A DNA stretch of 64,000 nucleotides from Thelephora terrestris (Eukaryota > Basidiomycota > Agaricomycetes > Thelephorales > Thelephoraceae). The stretch is from the NCBI GenBank assembly GCA_015956445.1, contig WIUZ02000001.1, positions 124,001-188,000 on the forward strand, given 5' to 3'. Below the pieces are notes generated by a model, which did no database searches, was not told where the DNA came from, and saw nothing but the letters and a program-made list of their open reading frames with translations. The position numbers were made by a program, and so were the translations under genes. Each line of letters starts with the position of its first letter. Position 1 is the stretch's first letter. Below are positions 1 to 11,035 of this stretch, piece by piece.

Positions 1-320
1 GCCCAGTGGGCACATTGTGAAAACATCTCATGTTTTTGAGCGCATTTATATTTGAGCGCATTTATATTACATCTCAGACAATCGAAGGACATGTTGATTA
101 CATTGCAGTATCATTTTTGCCGACAGGTAAAAAACATCCCAGAAACATTTGTAGAGAACATTTCAAATGTAATTGGTGGACATTGGCTGGATTGCATGTC
201 AAGGTAACATTTGAAATGTAATCAACCTGGAGTCGGCGATTACAATCATTGAAAAGTGCACATGAACTCACCATGTAATCAAGATGTAATCACTGATTCC
301 AGGTGCCCTTGCCCCCAGTG
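1..320. mobile_element. M0: right end of a CACTG-type (CACTA/Plavaka-like) MITE
   Basis: The stretch ends in TGCCCTTGCCCCCAGTG at 304-320, the same terminus as the complete MITEs further on. The body is rich in ACATT/AATGT words like the other family members. The left end lies outside the window. It sits inside the F1 antisense gene that resumes at 321, so the predicted 3-bp duplication on the missing side is AGT (321-323). No coding potential is seen. Confidence 0.8.
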
Positions 321-2755
321 AGTTCAAGCCGATAGGAAGAGATACCTTCGAGCGGACCGATCAGCCTCCCAGATGTCACTGAACTGCGGAACACCTGATT
401 CCACATCTCCATCACCGGGTGAGTGTTCGGCAGCGCTGTCGACGTAGTCGAAGAGCAACCCTCCGTCTCCCTCGTCAGACCCCTGGGTGGGATCCTGTCG
501 TGCGAGTCGAAGCTGGTGGCGAAGCTGGATCTCCGACTTGACCTGTCGGTAGGAACGGTTGACCCGGTATCGGAAGGATTGTCCCTCATCTCGACCAGAC
601 TGGTCACCATCCGACTCAACTCACTGGGGGCAAGGGGTCACTTACCCAGCAGATACATTGTGATTACATTGTGATTTTTTAGACAATGTGTCCAGCCTGT
701 AGCCAGGAGGTACATGCTGAGTTCTTTTACAAAGTACCCATCAATGTGACCACAATGTGGCCAGTGGGTCCATCTTGATCACTTTTACAAAGTGCCCATC
801 AATTCGATCACAATGTGCCCTGTGGGTCCATACAGGATACATTGTAAAAGTATTCATCAAAGTGGCCACTGGACACTTTGTGAAAGAAACCCCTGGTTTC
901 TTTCACAATTTGGTTCACAATGTATCCTACTGGGTGCCTGAGCCACTCATTGAGTTCTTTCAAAAAGTACCCAGCAATGCGACCACAATGTCCCCAGGGG
1001 GTTCTTCTCAATGTTTTCACAATGAACTCTCAATGTGGTTAGATTTCACAACAAAATCTCAAAGAATCCATTGAGTATCTGGTTGAATACTCTGTGGACA
1101 CATTGCTGGATAATTTATGAAAGAACTCTCAATGAGTGGCTCAGGGGTATGCTGGACACATTGTAAGCAAAATTGTGAAAGAACCCAGGGGTTTCTTTCA
1201 CAAAGTGCCCAGTGGCCACTTTGATGGACACTTTTACAATGTATCCTGCATGGACCCACAGGGCACATTGTGATCGAATTGATGGGCACTTTGTAAAAGT
1301 GATCAAGATGGACCCACTGGCCACATTGTGGTCACATTGATAGTTACTTTGTAAAAGAACTCAGCATGTACCTCATGGCTACAGGCTGGACACATTGTCT
1401 AAAAAATTACAGTGTAATCACAATGTATCTGCTGGGTAAGTGACCCCTTGCCCCCAGTGACTGGACGCGGATAAGGATTAGCCGAAGATGAGCAACACAG
1501 TGTCGAGAGCGTTTGCAACACTGCCCTGTTGTCACCGGACGTACCTCAATGGCCCTCGGAACATCTTCGGCCCGGTCAACCTCCATGACCTCATCCTCGA
1601 TCTTGACCAGCTGACTAATCGGCTGCAACGGACAGCGCCGACAGTTCTCCTTGTCGGACTTGGCCAAAGTCGAAGCTGGAGCTGGAGTCGGAACAGGAAC
1701 CGCATTCTCGATCGGAGGCATCGCGTAGGACGACGGGCTAGGCGATGGGAGTACCACCTCGTCGGCGTACTCCAACTCAAACGGAACATCGGCTGTCCCC
1801 TGTCCAACCAAAACGGGACCTTCCTTACAGTTACAGGTCTTCTCCTGCAAGGACTCGACCTGCGCCGTCAACACAGCCACCACGTCTTCAAGCTGTTCCG
1901 TCTAGAAGAAGTCTCTCAGTCATTGCATAAACCTGCAAAGGCTGAAAGAACCTTTTCATCCCTCTGAGCCAAAGCACCCTTGATGTTGTTGTCCCTGACC
2001 TTTAGCCCGGCAATCAACTCTTGATGGTTAGTGACCATCGCCTCCAACGCCTCATTAGTCCCCTGCTGGAAGGCGGCCAGAGTCTCCTTCATCAAAAGAC
2101 CCTCCGCCGACAGACAAAGGACGTCTGCCTTCGCCTCCTTCACCTTGCGCTCCAAACATTCAACCTAGCAGTTTGGTTAGTCGAGAGTCATACTCGAATA
2201 TCCAAACGGAAAACCTACCTGGCTTTCCCCCTCTCGAACGAGCGACCACAACAGCGTGGTGGAAGCGGTGGCATGGCGGACGGCCCGAGGAACGGTTGCC
2301 CCGTGCTCCAATAGGTCCTGATCGTAGATCCCCCTTTGCAGGGTGTACCAGAGCTCCTTCTTGATCGGGTGCTCCAATTCCCCGAACCTACCCCTCATCT
2401 GGAAGATCACCTTCTTGGCGATCATTGACTGGACCCAGAGCTCATCGTCCCAGGTCAACCCCATCAAATGTGGGATTGTTTCCCTGAGACGTTCGGCGCC
2501 ACCTGCTTGACGACCTGCAAGATCTAGAAGCCGTTAGTTGGACATCAACGCCCAAAAGAACGTAACCTCTACCTAGAGGAAGGCGTTAGTGCAAACACAC
2601 GAAGCTCTAGACCTCCCCCATACCTGGTCATCAGTGGTATAGGGAGTCCCCGCCTCACTGGTGTAGGTCTTGCGGTTGGCGGTACGGCGGTCGATGTGAG
2701 AGATGGTGGAGATGCTGTTGGCAACTTTGTAGGTGTGGTTGTTTGGGAAAGACAT
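321..2755 (-). pseudogene. F1 antisense coiled-coil gene, broken copy
   Basis: Exons on the minus strand match the intact F1 gene: exon 1 about 2755-2624 (starts MSFPNNHTYKVAN), exon 2 about 2523-2219, exon 3 about 2164-1952, exon 4 about 1901-1545, exon 5 from 1460 and resuming at 621. Exon 2 reads GTGGCGCC where the intact copy has GTGGACGCC. This 1-base deletion causes a frameshift early in the exon. M1 lies one base into exon 5, and M0 truncates the 3' end. Exon borders keep GT-AG signals, including the exon 4 donor GTACGT. The function of the protein is unknown; it has a coiled-coil segment (exon 3) and an acidic ELEYAD/IEDEVMEV section (exon 4). Confidence 0.7.
622..1459. mobile_element. 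M1: palindromic CACTG MITE, TSD ACT
   Basis: The element starts CACTGGGGGCAAGGGGTCA (622-640) and ends with the exact reverse complement (1441-1459), flanked on both sides by ACT (619-621 and 1460-1462). The two arms mirror each other about position 1040.5 with no net length difference, so nearly all of the 838 bp is a hairpin. It has no coding capacity of its own; short open frames in it are arm-against-arm shadows. The TIR and 3-bp TSD fit CACTA-type (EnSpm/Plavaka) transposition. It is closely related to M3. Confidence 0.92.
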
Positions 2756-2981
2756 TTGGTGAGATGATGGGGAAGTTGCTGGTGTTGCTGATCAAGGATG
2801 GCTCCAAGAAGACGTCCTTCTTATAGCCTAGATCGGTGATCCTTCACGTGACCTACCTTGACGAACCTCATTGGTCCAGGTCACATCAACTTCCGCCCCT
2901 GTACCATCATCGTTGGCTTACTACATCAAGCTGACACCTCGGCCCGTGGGATGGCCTTGGAAGAACTTCGTTCCGGAACGC

Positions 2982-4102
2982 TGTCGCGACGTCGAAACTC
3001 TCAATCTCCGATTCCTTCCTATTGGTCGTTCGACTCCATTGAGTTCCGGACTCTTCTTGGCCTCGCGACTGCCTCGAGGCAACCTTCACCCTGATCACCG
3101 GACCGCCTCTATTGTTTCTCGAACGTTCTTCCCCGCTTCGCGTCCCCTCTCGGGAACCCTGTTTCGAATCCTCGCGTCCTGCCATCTGCCACCCGCTACT
3201 CGACCTTCCGGAACTCTGATATCCCCGACGCCTCGTTCCCCTCGCCTTTCATCCTCGTTTCGACTCTCGTTCTAGCCCTTCGCCATCGCCATCTATCGTT
3301 ATCAATTCCTCCCGCCATCGATCTCCGGTTATCCCATCGTTCTGTGCTCTCGTCCCCGCGAATCCTTATCGATCGGAACTTCCCGGTCGATTGATCAGTT
3401 CCATTCCCCGCACCGTTCCGTTCTCCGGGCATTTGCCTCCATTGCTATCTTCCGCTCTCGATTTCTGTTCCCCTGCATTTTCTCCTGTATGACGCGGCTT
3501 CCTCTCGTGCCGTCGTCACCCCTTCGTCATCGTCCCTGTAGTTACTCAGCCTTCGTCGTCGTTTCCCCCCCCTAGTAGTTACCCCTCTTACCAAGTTCCT
3601 CTTAGTTTCGCTTTTCCGTTCCCCTTCTCTCTCACGGACTATCTCGACACTGCTTATTTAGGAGATTCTTCGGTTTCCTTTATATACTGTGTCTTAGATA
3701 GCCTGGAATGCATCGACTCAGATCCCCCAGTTCAGTTTCAGTCCGAGTTCTCCAGTTCTCTGGTTCGCTCTCCAGTTCTCAAGTCAAGTTCTCGGCTTCT
3801 CTGTGTCTCTTCTCTTGCTCCCACCAAAAGCCTGCCTCAGCTACTTTACGATTTCGCGGTGATTCTCTATCGCAACTCTCAGCAACCTCGGTTCCTATCC
3901 CCCTCTGCTTTGTCTCGAATCTCGCGCTTTACTCTAGTCGTCGCGGTCTTCCCCGGCGATTCTCCAGACATCTTCGGGCATCTCTGAACAGCTCTTCTGT
4001 TCCGGTGGTCGTACAGAACTCAACACTCAACCGGTACCCACCTCAACTGCTTGTACACTTTTTTTTAGGGTATCCGACTACCCGGAGTGTTAAGTAAGTT
4101 CA
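2982..4102 (+). repeat. G1 5' LTR (1121 bp)
   Basis: It begins TGTCGCGACGTCG and ends GTTAAGTAAGTTCA, so it has TG...CA ends. It is followed directly by the primer-binding-like site. A TATATA box lies near 3680-3686 (TTTATATACTG), placing the probable RNA start shortly downstream. It is GC- and pyrimidine-rich compared with its surroundings. Confidence 0.9.
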
Positions 4103-4104
4103 CC

Positions 4105-4123
4105 TGGAACCCACGCCGGGACC
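4105..4123 (+). other. G1 primer-binding site (putative)
   Basis: TGGAACCCACGCCGGGACC lies two bases after the 5' LTR and starts with the TGG complementary to a tRNA CCA end. I did not identify the tRNA. Confidence 0.6.
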
Positions 4124-4524
4124 GGTAACGTTGTGTTCTCCGAATTTCCACCATTCCTACCACTCGAGCTGAAGCTCGAGATCTTGCCGAACTTCGAGCT
4201 ACTTTTGCAGAGATCCACCAGACCTTCCGCACTCTTCAGCGGATTGAGAGAGTCGTTTTATCCTACCCACCCACCCGCGAACACAGCCTGGAGGAGGATT
4301 ATCTTTCTTCTTTATCTTCTTTAACTCCTTCCCCAGAGCCTGCTTCGCAACGCTATCTTCACTACTCTCCTTCTTTGAATCATATCTGGTCTTCTTCGCA
4401 ACTCTCTTCGCAACTCTCTGGATCTCCTGCTCGCTCTTCTACTTCTTCTCCGCCGCGGCCTTCTTCGCCGTTTTCCGATACTTCGCAACCCCCTTTTTCC
4501 CTTTTACCTTCGATTTCTTCTCCA

Positions 4525-6690
4525 ATGCCTGACGGTTCCTCCTCCGGTGGTAATGATCACTACATGCCACTATCGCATACCAAAAGTGCCCCAGTCTTTT
4601 CCCGCGCATCAGCTCCGGCTTTCAAAGAGTTCTTCAGGAGCGTTGCCGCACTTGGAAAGCGCTGTGGTTTAGAGGACGCTGAAATGATCGATTGGGCTAT
4701 TCGGTATGCCGGAGATGCCGGGGACGGTTGGGAATTCCTACCGTGCATGGCTGGCAACCCCACCTTCGACGAGTTCGAGCTCGCGGTTCGCAAGGGATAT
4801 CCTGCCCTTGACGATGCACGCCGCTACACCCATAACGAACTTACTAGACTCGTCGAACGGACTCAGAAGTCTGCAGATATGACGCGCGAAGACGTTGGAG
4901 ATTACTATCGAGAGTTCCTTGCAATCTCCCAGTACTTGATCTCCAAAGGTCGGCTATCCACGCGGGAACAGGGAGCATCTTACCTTAGAGGTTTCCCGCA
5001 ACCGCTTCGCGCTTCTATCCGTCGCCGCCTTGCCGCCAAGGATCTTGACGCACTTCCAGAGGATGGTTACAAGTTTGCAGCGATTCACGAAGCCGCTCTC
5101 TATGTTCTGTCTGCTGAGATAGACGATGACATCGTTTCCGCCCCTCGCGATGTCACCCAGCCACAGGGTATAGATGATTTGCTCAAACTTGTAACCAACC
5201 TCACGAATTTGGTCGCTTCGAACATCCAATCGCAGCAGCAACCTCAGAACACCTCACAGCCCCAGGCACCCCCAGTCGCTCAGTACCCTCGCGCTCCTCT
5301 CCCAGCTCCGGGAGGAGCAGTTCCAAACGTTCCCCAGTGGAACCCCCCGCGAGTGCCTGAAGGGAACGACTGTATGTTCTGCAGTGCCAAGGACCATTAC
5401 GTGCGAGTGTGTCCCGTTGTCGAAGAATACCTTCGATTGGGGAAAGTCGTCCGCAACCAACAAGGGCGGCTTACTCTCCCCAACGGAAGGTATCCCCCCC
5501 GCAATACCCCCGGTCGCAACATGCGCGAACGGGTGGACAACTGCGCGACAACCGGACAACAGGACTTCAACGCCGTTTCCGCGAACTACCTAGAAGGTCC
5601 GAACGAGTACGTGTTCGAGTTCGACCTCTCTCCCGACGACCCAGCGCAGCCTACCGAAGAAGATGAGATCAACGAGCGGTTCAATATCATGAAAGCCGAG
5701 CTTGAGTCTCTTCGGGAAGCCCAAGTCCTAGCTACGCAGCAGGGTCGCCGAGAAAAGTTCGACGGAGTCGAAGTCCCCCAGAGAAAGACTGGTCCCCCTC
5801 CCCGCAAGAACCCTCCTGTTCCCCAGCCTAACGTTCACGGCCAGCGAGATCCATTTAAACCAATCAACAAAGATCCACCTCCTCATCTCGCCGGGAAACC
5901 AGGAGCTCTTGCGGGAACTTCCCAGAATCGCCCACAAGGTCCAATTAAGCCTATCGCTATGCAGCCCAAGCCATCCGCCGACGAATCTAGAACTCGCTAC
6001 CACGCCGCTATCGAGGACTCAGCCAAAGCCTCCGACATTCTCGAACGAGTTCTCGATATAAAGATTCCGGTATCTGCTCGCGAAATCCTCGCCGTCTCCA
6101 ACGATGCCCGGAGACAGGTGAAGAACCTTGTAACCTCTAAAAAGGTTTCGGCGAATCTACTGGAAGCAGGGACCACTGATTCTACTTATAGGATCGCGGA
6201 AACTTCCCCATTCGACGTCTATGAGTACTCGTCTCCATCTGCCGCTCCGTTCCTCCCGCTACGAGTGATCACTCTCAACCTCGCTCCAGGAGTGACACCC
6301 GAGTGTATCCTCGACGGAGGATCGCAGATTGTGGTCATGAGACGCGACGTCTGGGAGAAGCTCCACGTACCTATCACGGCGGACAGAGCTATGAAGATGG
6401 AGTCGGCGAACTCCGGGACGACTCTCACTCTCGGAGAAATCGAGAACTTCCCCGTGAAGATTGGACCAGTTACCGTCCATCTTCAGATCCAAGTCGTCCC
6501 TTCAGCTCCATTCGAAGTCCTTCTCGGAAGGCCCTTTTTCGATGTCCTCAACTGCACTGAATACAGCCGAGCCGGCGGTGTTCACGAGATCGAAATAAAG
6601 GACCCCGAGACAGGAACTCCATATGTGTTCGCCACGCAGCCGCGCCAGCATAAGAACTCTAAGGGATCTGCGGTAAATTTTCGTATGTAG
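4525..6690 (+). CDS. Gag-protease polyprotein of Gypsy element G1
   Basis: This is a long frame, open from 4129 (just after a TAA at 4126) to the TAG at 6688-6690. The first ATG is at 4525 (MPDGSSSGGNDHYMP). The 132 upstream codons are open and coding-like (Glu/Arg-rich helices) but have no ATG, so a non-AUG start or a start in LTR-derived leader RNA is possible. From the ATG, a Ser/Pro-rich segment is followed by an all-helical capsid-like region (about residues 15-210). Next comes a CCHC zinc knuckle CMFCSAKDHYVRVC (C-x2-C-x4-H-x4-C, near 5371-5412). The C-terminal third is a retroviral-type aspartic protease with active-site motif ILDGGSQ (near 6307-6330) and the later LLGRPFF flap/strand motif. 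The active site reads D-G-G rather than D-T/S-G. Gag would package element RNA; protease would mature it. No Pol follows. Confidence 0.85.
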   Translation: MPDGSSSGGNDHYMPLSHTKSAPVFSRASAPAFKEFFRSVAALGKRCGLEDAEMIDWAIRYAGDAGDGWEFLPCMAGNPTFDEFELAVRKGYPALDDARRYTHNELTRLVERTQKSADMTREDVGDYYREFLAISQYLISKGRLSTREQGASYLRGFPQPLRASIRRRLAAKDLDALPEDGYKFAAIHEAALYVLSAEIDDDIVSAPRDVTQPQGIDDLLKLVTNLTNLVASNIQSQQQPQNTSQPQAPPVAQYPRAPLPAPGGAVPNVPQWNPPRVPEGNDCMFCSAKDHYVRVCPVVEEYLRLGKVVRNQQGRLTLPNGRYPPRNTPGRNMRERVDNCATTGQQDFNAVSANYLEGPNEYVFEFDLSPDDPAQPTEEDEINERFNIMKAELESLREAQVLATQQGRREKFDGVEVPQRKTGPPPRKNPPVPQPNVHGQRDPFKPINKDPPPHLAGKPGALAGTSQNRPQGPIKPIAMQPKPSADESRTRYHAAIEDSAKASDILERVLDIKIPVSAREILAVSNDARRQVKNLVTSKKVSANLLEAGTTDSTYRIAETSPFDVYEYSSPSAAPFLPLRVITLNLAPGVTPECILDGGSQIVVMRRDVWEKLHVPITADRAMKMESANSGTTLTLGEIENFPVKIGPVTVHLQIQVVPSAPFEVLLGRPFFDVLNCTEYSRAGGVHEIEIKDPETGTPYVFATQPRQHKNSKGSAVNFRM

Positions 6691-7223
6691 ACGGTCCTTC
6701 GAGAGAGATGTCCTCCTCTCGGCAACGTTTCCACCCCCGGGAAACGTTCGCCCTCGTCGAAGTTCCGTCGCGATTACCCAGTTCTCTTAGAGCCACTTCT
6801 GGTTCATCTGCACTCCCGCTTCCCGGCACACTTCATAGTGCCTCACCTGGGTTTCTTCATTAGTAGGAAGCTCTCGCGCGAAGGTATCTCTAGGAGAAAA
6901 CTCACTATCCAAGCCTTTACGAGAACGGTCCACGTTCTATCCCCGGTACCTAGTTCCTCGAAAGTACTCAACCTCCACACCTCGCGGACAGATTCCCAGA
7001 TCCCCTTAGTCGACGGATACGCAACCTTCACCTCTTCAAAAGTCCACGGAGAGTCGTTCTCGATAGATGGGAACAATCCTCCCTTACGATCAATCGCGTC
7101 AAGGGGACCGAACGGAGGAAGAGGGTTCCCCTTAGCGTCAGATGGGAACCAGGTCATAGAGAACGAAGGAAAGGTTAGCGAGTTGGCAACCGAGGACGGT
7201 TGATTTTTAAAGTCCCGAGGAGA
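6691..7223 (+). other. G1 non-coding 3' internal region with short polypurine tract
   Basis: There are 533 bp between the gag-protease stop and the 3' LTR. I see no reverse transcriptase, RNase H or integrase motif. GAGGAGA at 7217-7223 directly before the LTR is the likely polypurine tract. The rest is unassigned. Confidence 0.6.
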
Positions 7224-8343
7224 TGTCGCGACGTCGAAACTCTCAATCTCCGATTCCTTCCTATTGGTCGTTCGACTCCATTGAGTTCCGGACTCTTCTT
7301 GGCCTCGCGACTGCCTCGAGGCAACCTTCACCCTGATCACCGGACCGCCTCTATTGTTTCTCGAACGTTCTTCCCCGCTTCGCGTCCCCTCTCGGGAACC
7401 CTGTTTCGAATCCTCGCGTCCTGCCATCTGCCACCCGCTACTCGACCTTCCGGAACTCTGATATCCCCGACGCCTCGTTCCCCTCGCCTTTCATCCTCGT
7501 TTCGACTCTCGTTCTAGCCCTTCGCCATCGCCATCTATCGTTATCAATTCCTCCCGCCATCGATCTCCGGTTATCCCATCGTTCTGTGCTCTCGTCCCCG
7601 CGAATCCTTATCGATCGGAACTTCCCGGTCGATTGATCAGTTCCATTCCCCGCACCGTTCCGTTCTCCGGGCATTTGCCTCCATTGCTATCTTCCGCTCT
7701 CGATTTCTGTTCCCCTGCATTTTCTCCTGTATGACGCGGCTTCCTCTCGTGCCGTCGTCACCCCTTCGTCATCGTCCCTGTAGTTACTCAGCCTTCGTCG
7801 TCGTTTCCCCCCCCTAGTAGTTACCCCTCTTACCAAGTTCCTCTTAGTTTCGCTTTTCCGTTCCCCTTCTCTCTCACGGACTATCTCGACACTGCTTATT
7901 TAGGAGATTCTTCGGTTTCCTTTATATACTGTGTCTTAGATAGCCTGGAATGCATCGACTCAGATCCCCCAGTTCAGTTTCAGTCCGAGTTCTCCAGTTC
8001 TCTGGTTCGCTCTCCAGTTCTCAAGTCAAGTTCTCGGCTTCTCTGTGTCTCTTCTCTTGCTCCCACCAAAAGCCTGCCTCAGCTACTTTACGATTTCGCG
8101 GTGATTCTCTATCGCAACTCTCAGCAACCTCGGTTCCTATCCCCCTCTGCTTTGTCTCGAATCTCGCGCTTTACTCTAGTCGTCGCGGTCTTCCCCGGCG
8201 ATTCTCCAGACATCTTCGGGCATCTCTGAACAGCTCTTCTGTTCCGGTGGTCGTACAGAACTCAACACTCAACCGGTACCCACCTCAACTGCTTGTACAC
8301 TTTTTTTAGGGTATCCGACTACCCGGAGTGTTAAGTAAGTTCA
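7224..8343 (+). repeat. G1 3' LTR (1120 bp)
   Basis: It is the same sequence as 2982-4102, beginning TGTCGCGACGTCG and ending AAGTTCA at 8343. The only difference I see is seven versus eight Ts in the tract at 8301-8307. ACGC follows as the right target duplication. Confidence 0.9.
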
Positions 8344-9015
8344 ACGCCTAGAACATGCACGCACTAAAAATAGGTCTCAAGACCCTGATGACCCCTTTAC
8401 AACATCACGAACCCCTTTTACGACCCCTCATGACTTTACGATTACGACCAACCCTGGACCCTGATCACACACGTGGACAGTCACATCACAGTCTCCTAAC
8501 CGGAGGAAGGAATCGCCGTTATTCGAAAGGAGTGCCCTAGACTCCTTTTGTTTAGCTCAGCAAATGTGGAGTAGCCGTTAGCGTGAAACGCCGGTGAACC
8601 TGTAATCCCTCATGTCCCATGAGTCTAGGCCTGCGCTCCTCATGTTCGGACGCACGTTGAGGTTGCCACTAGTCCGTGATGCTGTTACCGCCTACAGACA
8701 ACAAGGGATGCTGTATGGTCTCTATCTTTGGCCTCTCCAAAGGAAGCATCCAAGAAGATTCTCACCTGACCCTTGGGTGTGATCCCCAGGTACGAACTTT
8801 CATGACTCCATGCCCCTCTTTCTTTTAGGACTAGTGTTATCTTCACCCCTATGTTTCATGCGGACATTCGTTATCTTTTATGCAATCCTTCACACGCTAG
8901 TAAGGCCCTTTGTCCTTTATTCTCCCACGCATCATATTTGTTCGCTTCCCTTACTTAGCATTCTCACACTCCTTATCTCCCCTTGTTCCGACTCGATAAG
9001 GGTATATTAGGGTAT

Positions 9016-9044
9016 TGACGTCATGGCCACTCCTTTAGTATAAG
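9016..9044 (+). promoter_or_regulatory. F1a sense promoter: CRE-like TGACGTCA plus TATAAG
   Basis: TGACGTCA at 9016-9023 is a perfect bZIP (ATF/CREB-type) palindrome, followed 15 nt later by TATAAG at 9039-9044. The pair points toward the CCTGACA terminus at 9493, leaving about 450 nt that would be R-U5 if the unit is an LTR. The same arrangement occurs in F1b and F1c. Confidence 0.6.
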
Positions 9045-11035
9045 TAGCAACTGTGGCTGTATCGTAGTACCTTAGTTTTGTTACCTCAGGAAATCCTCTG
9101 CCATTCTCAGCCCAGTTGCAGTTAAGGACAAGTCAGAGTTTCTTGTTTGATCCAAGACATCCCCCATCTGCTCTCCCTCCCGCTCTGCACGTCAACTGCG
9201 CCTCGTAACTATAGAATCCCAGCATTCATATTAGAACACCTCGAGCGTCCAGTCGATCACCTGGTGGAGTCATCAAATCCTGTTGTAGGGATAAACCCTT
9301 GCGTGTTAAACCGAACGAAGTACGGTTTAGGTTGGGTTTCTCTTTAGGATTTCAACCTGACTTGTAGTGACCTCGGACAACCTACCGGAAGAATAGAGAC
9401 GTGATCGTTCTCTCACAAGCTAGTTGGACTAGTGAGTACTCTGTGGAGTTGGCTCAGTGCACTGGTAGTTGTTGGGGTAGAGTGGCCCTGACAGCTGTGT
9501 GGTGCTGATTTTTTCCGCCTGAGGGCACCCCTTTAACTCACTTCTGAACCAAGTCCATGGATGCCTGGTCACCGGTCACAACTCAATTTTTACAGCACGT
9601 TCAAGCTCGCCATTTTGTTATTCCTAGGGTGGCCGGTACATAGAGTGGTAAGTTAAAACCTAGATCTCTTGCACTCTCTCAAGGCTGCCGACCTTTCCAT
9701 GAATGGCAGTGACCGGTGCAACACGACTAACGTGACCAACGCGATCAAGGAGATTGGGGTCCGAGATGCAGGGAATGCTTGGAATGTACGCCGACTGTTG
9801 GCAGCGGGTGCTCTTCGGGCAAATTTTGCAATTCCGTGTAAATGGGCGTATGTAGTAAATAGACCACTGTGCATGTACTTCCAACACAATGTATACTAAG
9901 TATAGTGATCAGATGCCCGCCTCGTGCTTTTCGGTTTATAATCTGCTTGTCAATGGCTGGAGCTGCTTTTCAGCCTGGTGCTTTTCCTGCTTTCCCGTGG
10001 ATCAAGCACGGAAAGCACGGAAAGCAACGCGCGGTTTTGCTGATGGAGGCAGAGCCTAGTTGTGTGTGTCAGGTGGGAACTGCTGTTGTCGGGTTTGTGG
10101 GGAGTGTAGTGTTATTTTCTATACGGAAGATAACTAACACCCTTTGGTTTGCTTAGAGACTAGAGTATAGAAACCAAGCAGGCTGGTTGATTAGTCAATG
10201 AACTCAACTAACAACTCCACAGGGTAGAGCGGGGTTCCTCTTTCCGGCTCTTGGTCCTGATGAGTTCGCTGGGGATCCACTAGTAGTGTGTCCCTCAGTA
10301 ATTATTCCAGGGAATCAGTAATGTTATCACTCAGGGGCTCTGTACACTCTGATTAGACACCTAACTTCACCGTGGGAATCTGTGTTCTGATAGGAATGGA
10401 GTTCCTGACTCAAGGATGGACCTTGAGGCTGTGCTTGAGGCTGTGTAATAGTCCTGTGCTTAGGCTGTACCTAAAGCTGTGTTGAAGCTGTGCTTGATAT
10501 GTCATAAAAGTGACAAGATATGTCGTAGAGCTTATAGAGGTATGTCAGATACCTTAAACTTGCTACAGATGACGCCTAGTACGTCAAACAAATATAACTT
10601 CAAATAAACTTGGGATAAAACGATATGTTGTAGAATATGTCGGAGACCTTTGTGGTACTTGCTAAATCTGGCTGTTACCTAGACAAACACTCTTCTGAAG
10701 TGGAGGGCTATCTGCCTAAAGTATCAGACTTCAGCAATACAGACACCAAAACTCCAACGTCACAAGTGTGCTAGGCTTGATCAGTACTTCTGACTTAGTG
10801 CTTCTTCACACAGAGGATGAGGCTGAAAGTGGTATGTAATTACTCAAAATCACTCAACCAATCAGCCCTAAGGGGTAGGGGGTAGATGCAAAGTTGTGGG
10901 GGGGAAACTAGCAAAGAGAGCCTCAGTCTAGGTGAAGACTGAGCTGTTGGTGATTCTCCCTGAGTAGTGGGTGAACTGATCGTCCCTTAGAAGTGTGGTT
11001 GAGGTCTATATATACTAATTTACAGGAGAATGTCC

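Larger units (their letters stand above)
2982..8343 (+). mobile_element. G1: complete non-autonomous Gypsy-type LTR element (Gag-protease only)
   Basis: Two LTRs (2982-4102 and 7224-8343) are identical by eye except for one T in a poly-T run, which indicates recent insertion. The element is flanked by ACGC (2978-2981 and 8344-8347) inside F1a. The internal part (4103-7223) holds a tRNA primer-binding-like site, one gag-protease frame and about 530 bp of non-coding sequence. There is no reverse transcriptase, RNase H or integrase. This matches the TR-GAG type of non-autonomous element that depends on a relative's Pol. Confidence 0.9.
321..9493 (-). mobile_element. F1a: giant LTR-like F1 element, antisense gene on minus strand, interrupted
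   Basis: Segments 321-621, 1460-2981 and 8344-9493 are collinear with the complete F1 copy at 27932-31235, in the opposite orientation. The unit ends in GAGTGGCCCTGACA at 9493. Its other end lies left of M0, off the window. Three insertions interrupt it: M0 (to 320), M1 (622-1459, TSD ACT) and the Gypsy G1 (2982-8343, TSD ACGC). Removing them restores continuous homology to F1c. Confidence 0.85.

Noticed and set aside
757-1324. Short proteins encoded on both strands of M1 (and likewise in M3, M7, M8, M9)
   Set aside because: The same peptide appears from both arms at mirrored coordinates; it is a by-product of palindromy.
4375-4524. A start for the G1 polyprotein at 4375
   Set aside because: The codon there is TTG and the frame is open well upstream to 4129; the first ATG is at 4525.
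6843-7427. 194-codon minus-strand frame across the G1 3' LTR
   Set aside because: It runs across the internal-LTR boundary in GC-rich sequence, with no motif or conservation outside the duplicated LTR.
9494-9900. tRNA or other structured RNA gene
   Set aside because: I scanned for cloverleaf-like arms and A/B box motifs by eye and found nothing convincing here or elsewhere in the window.
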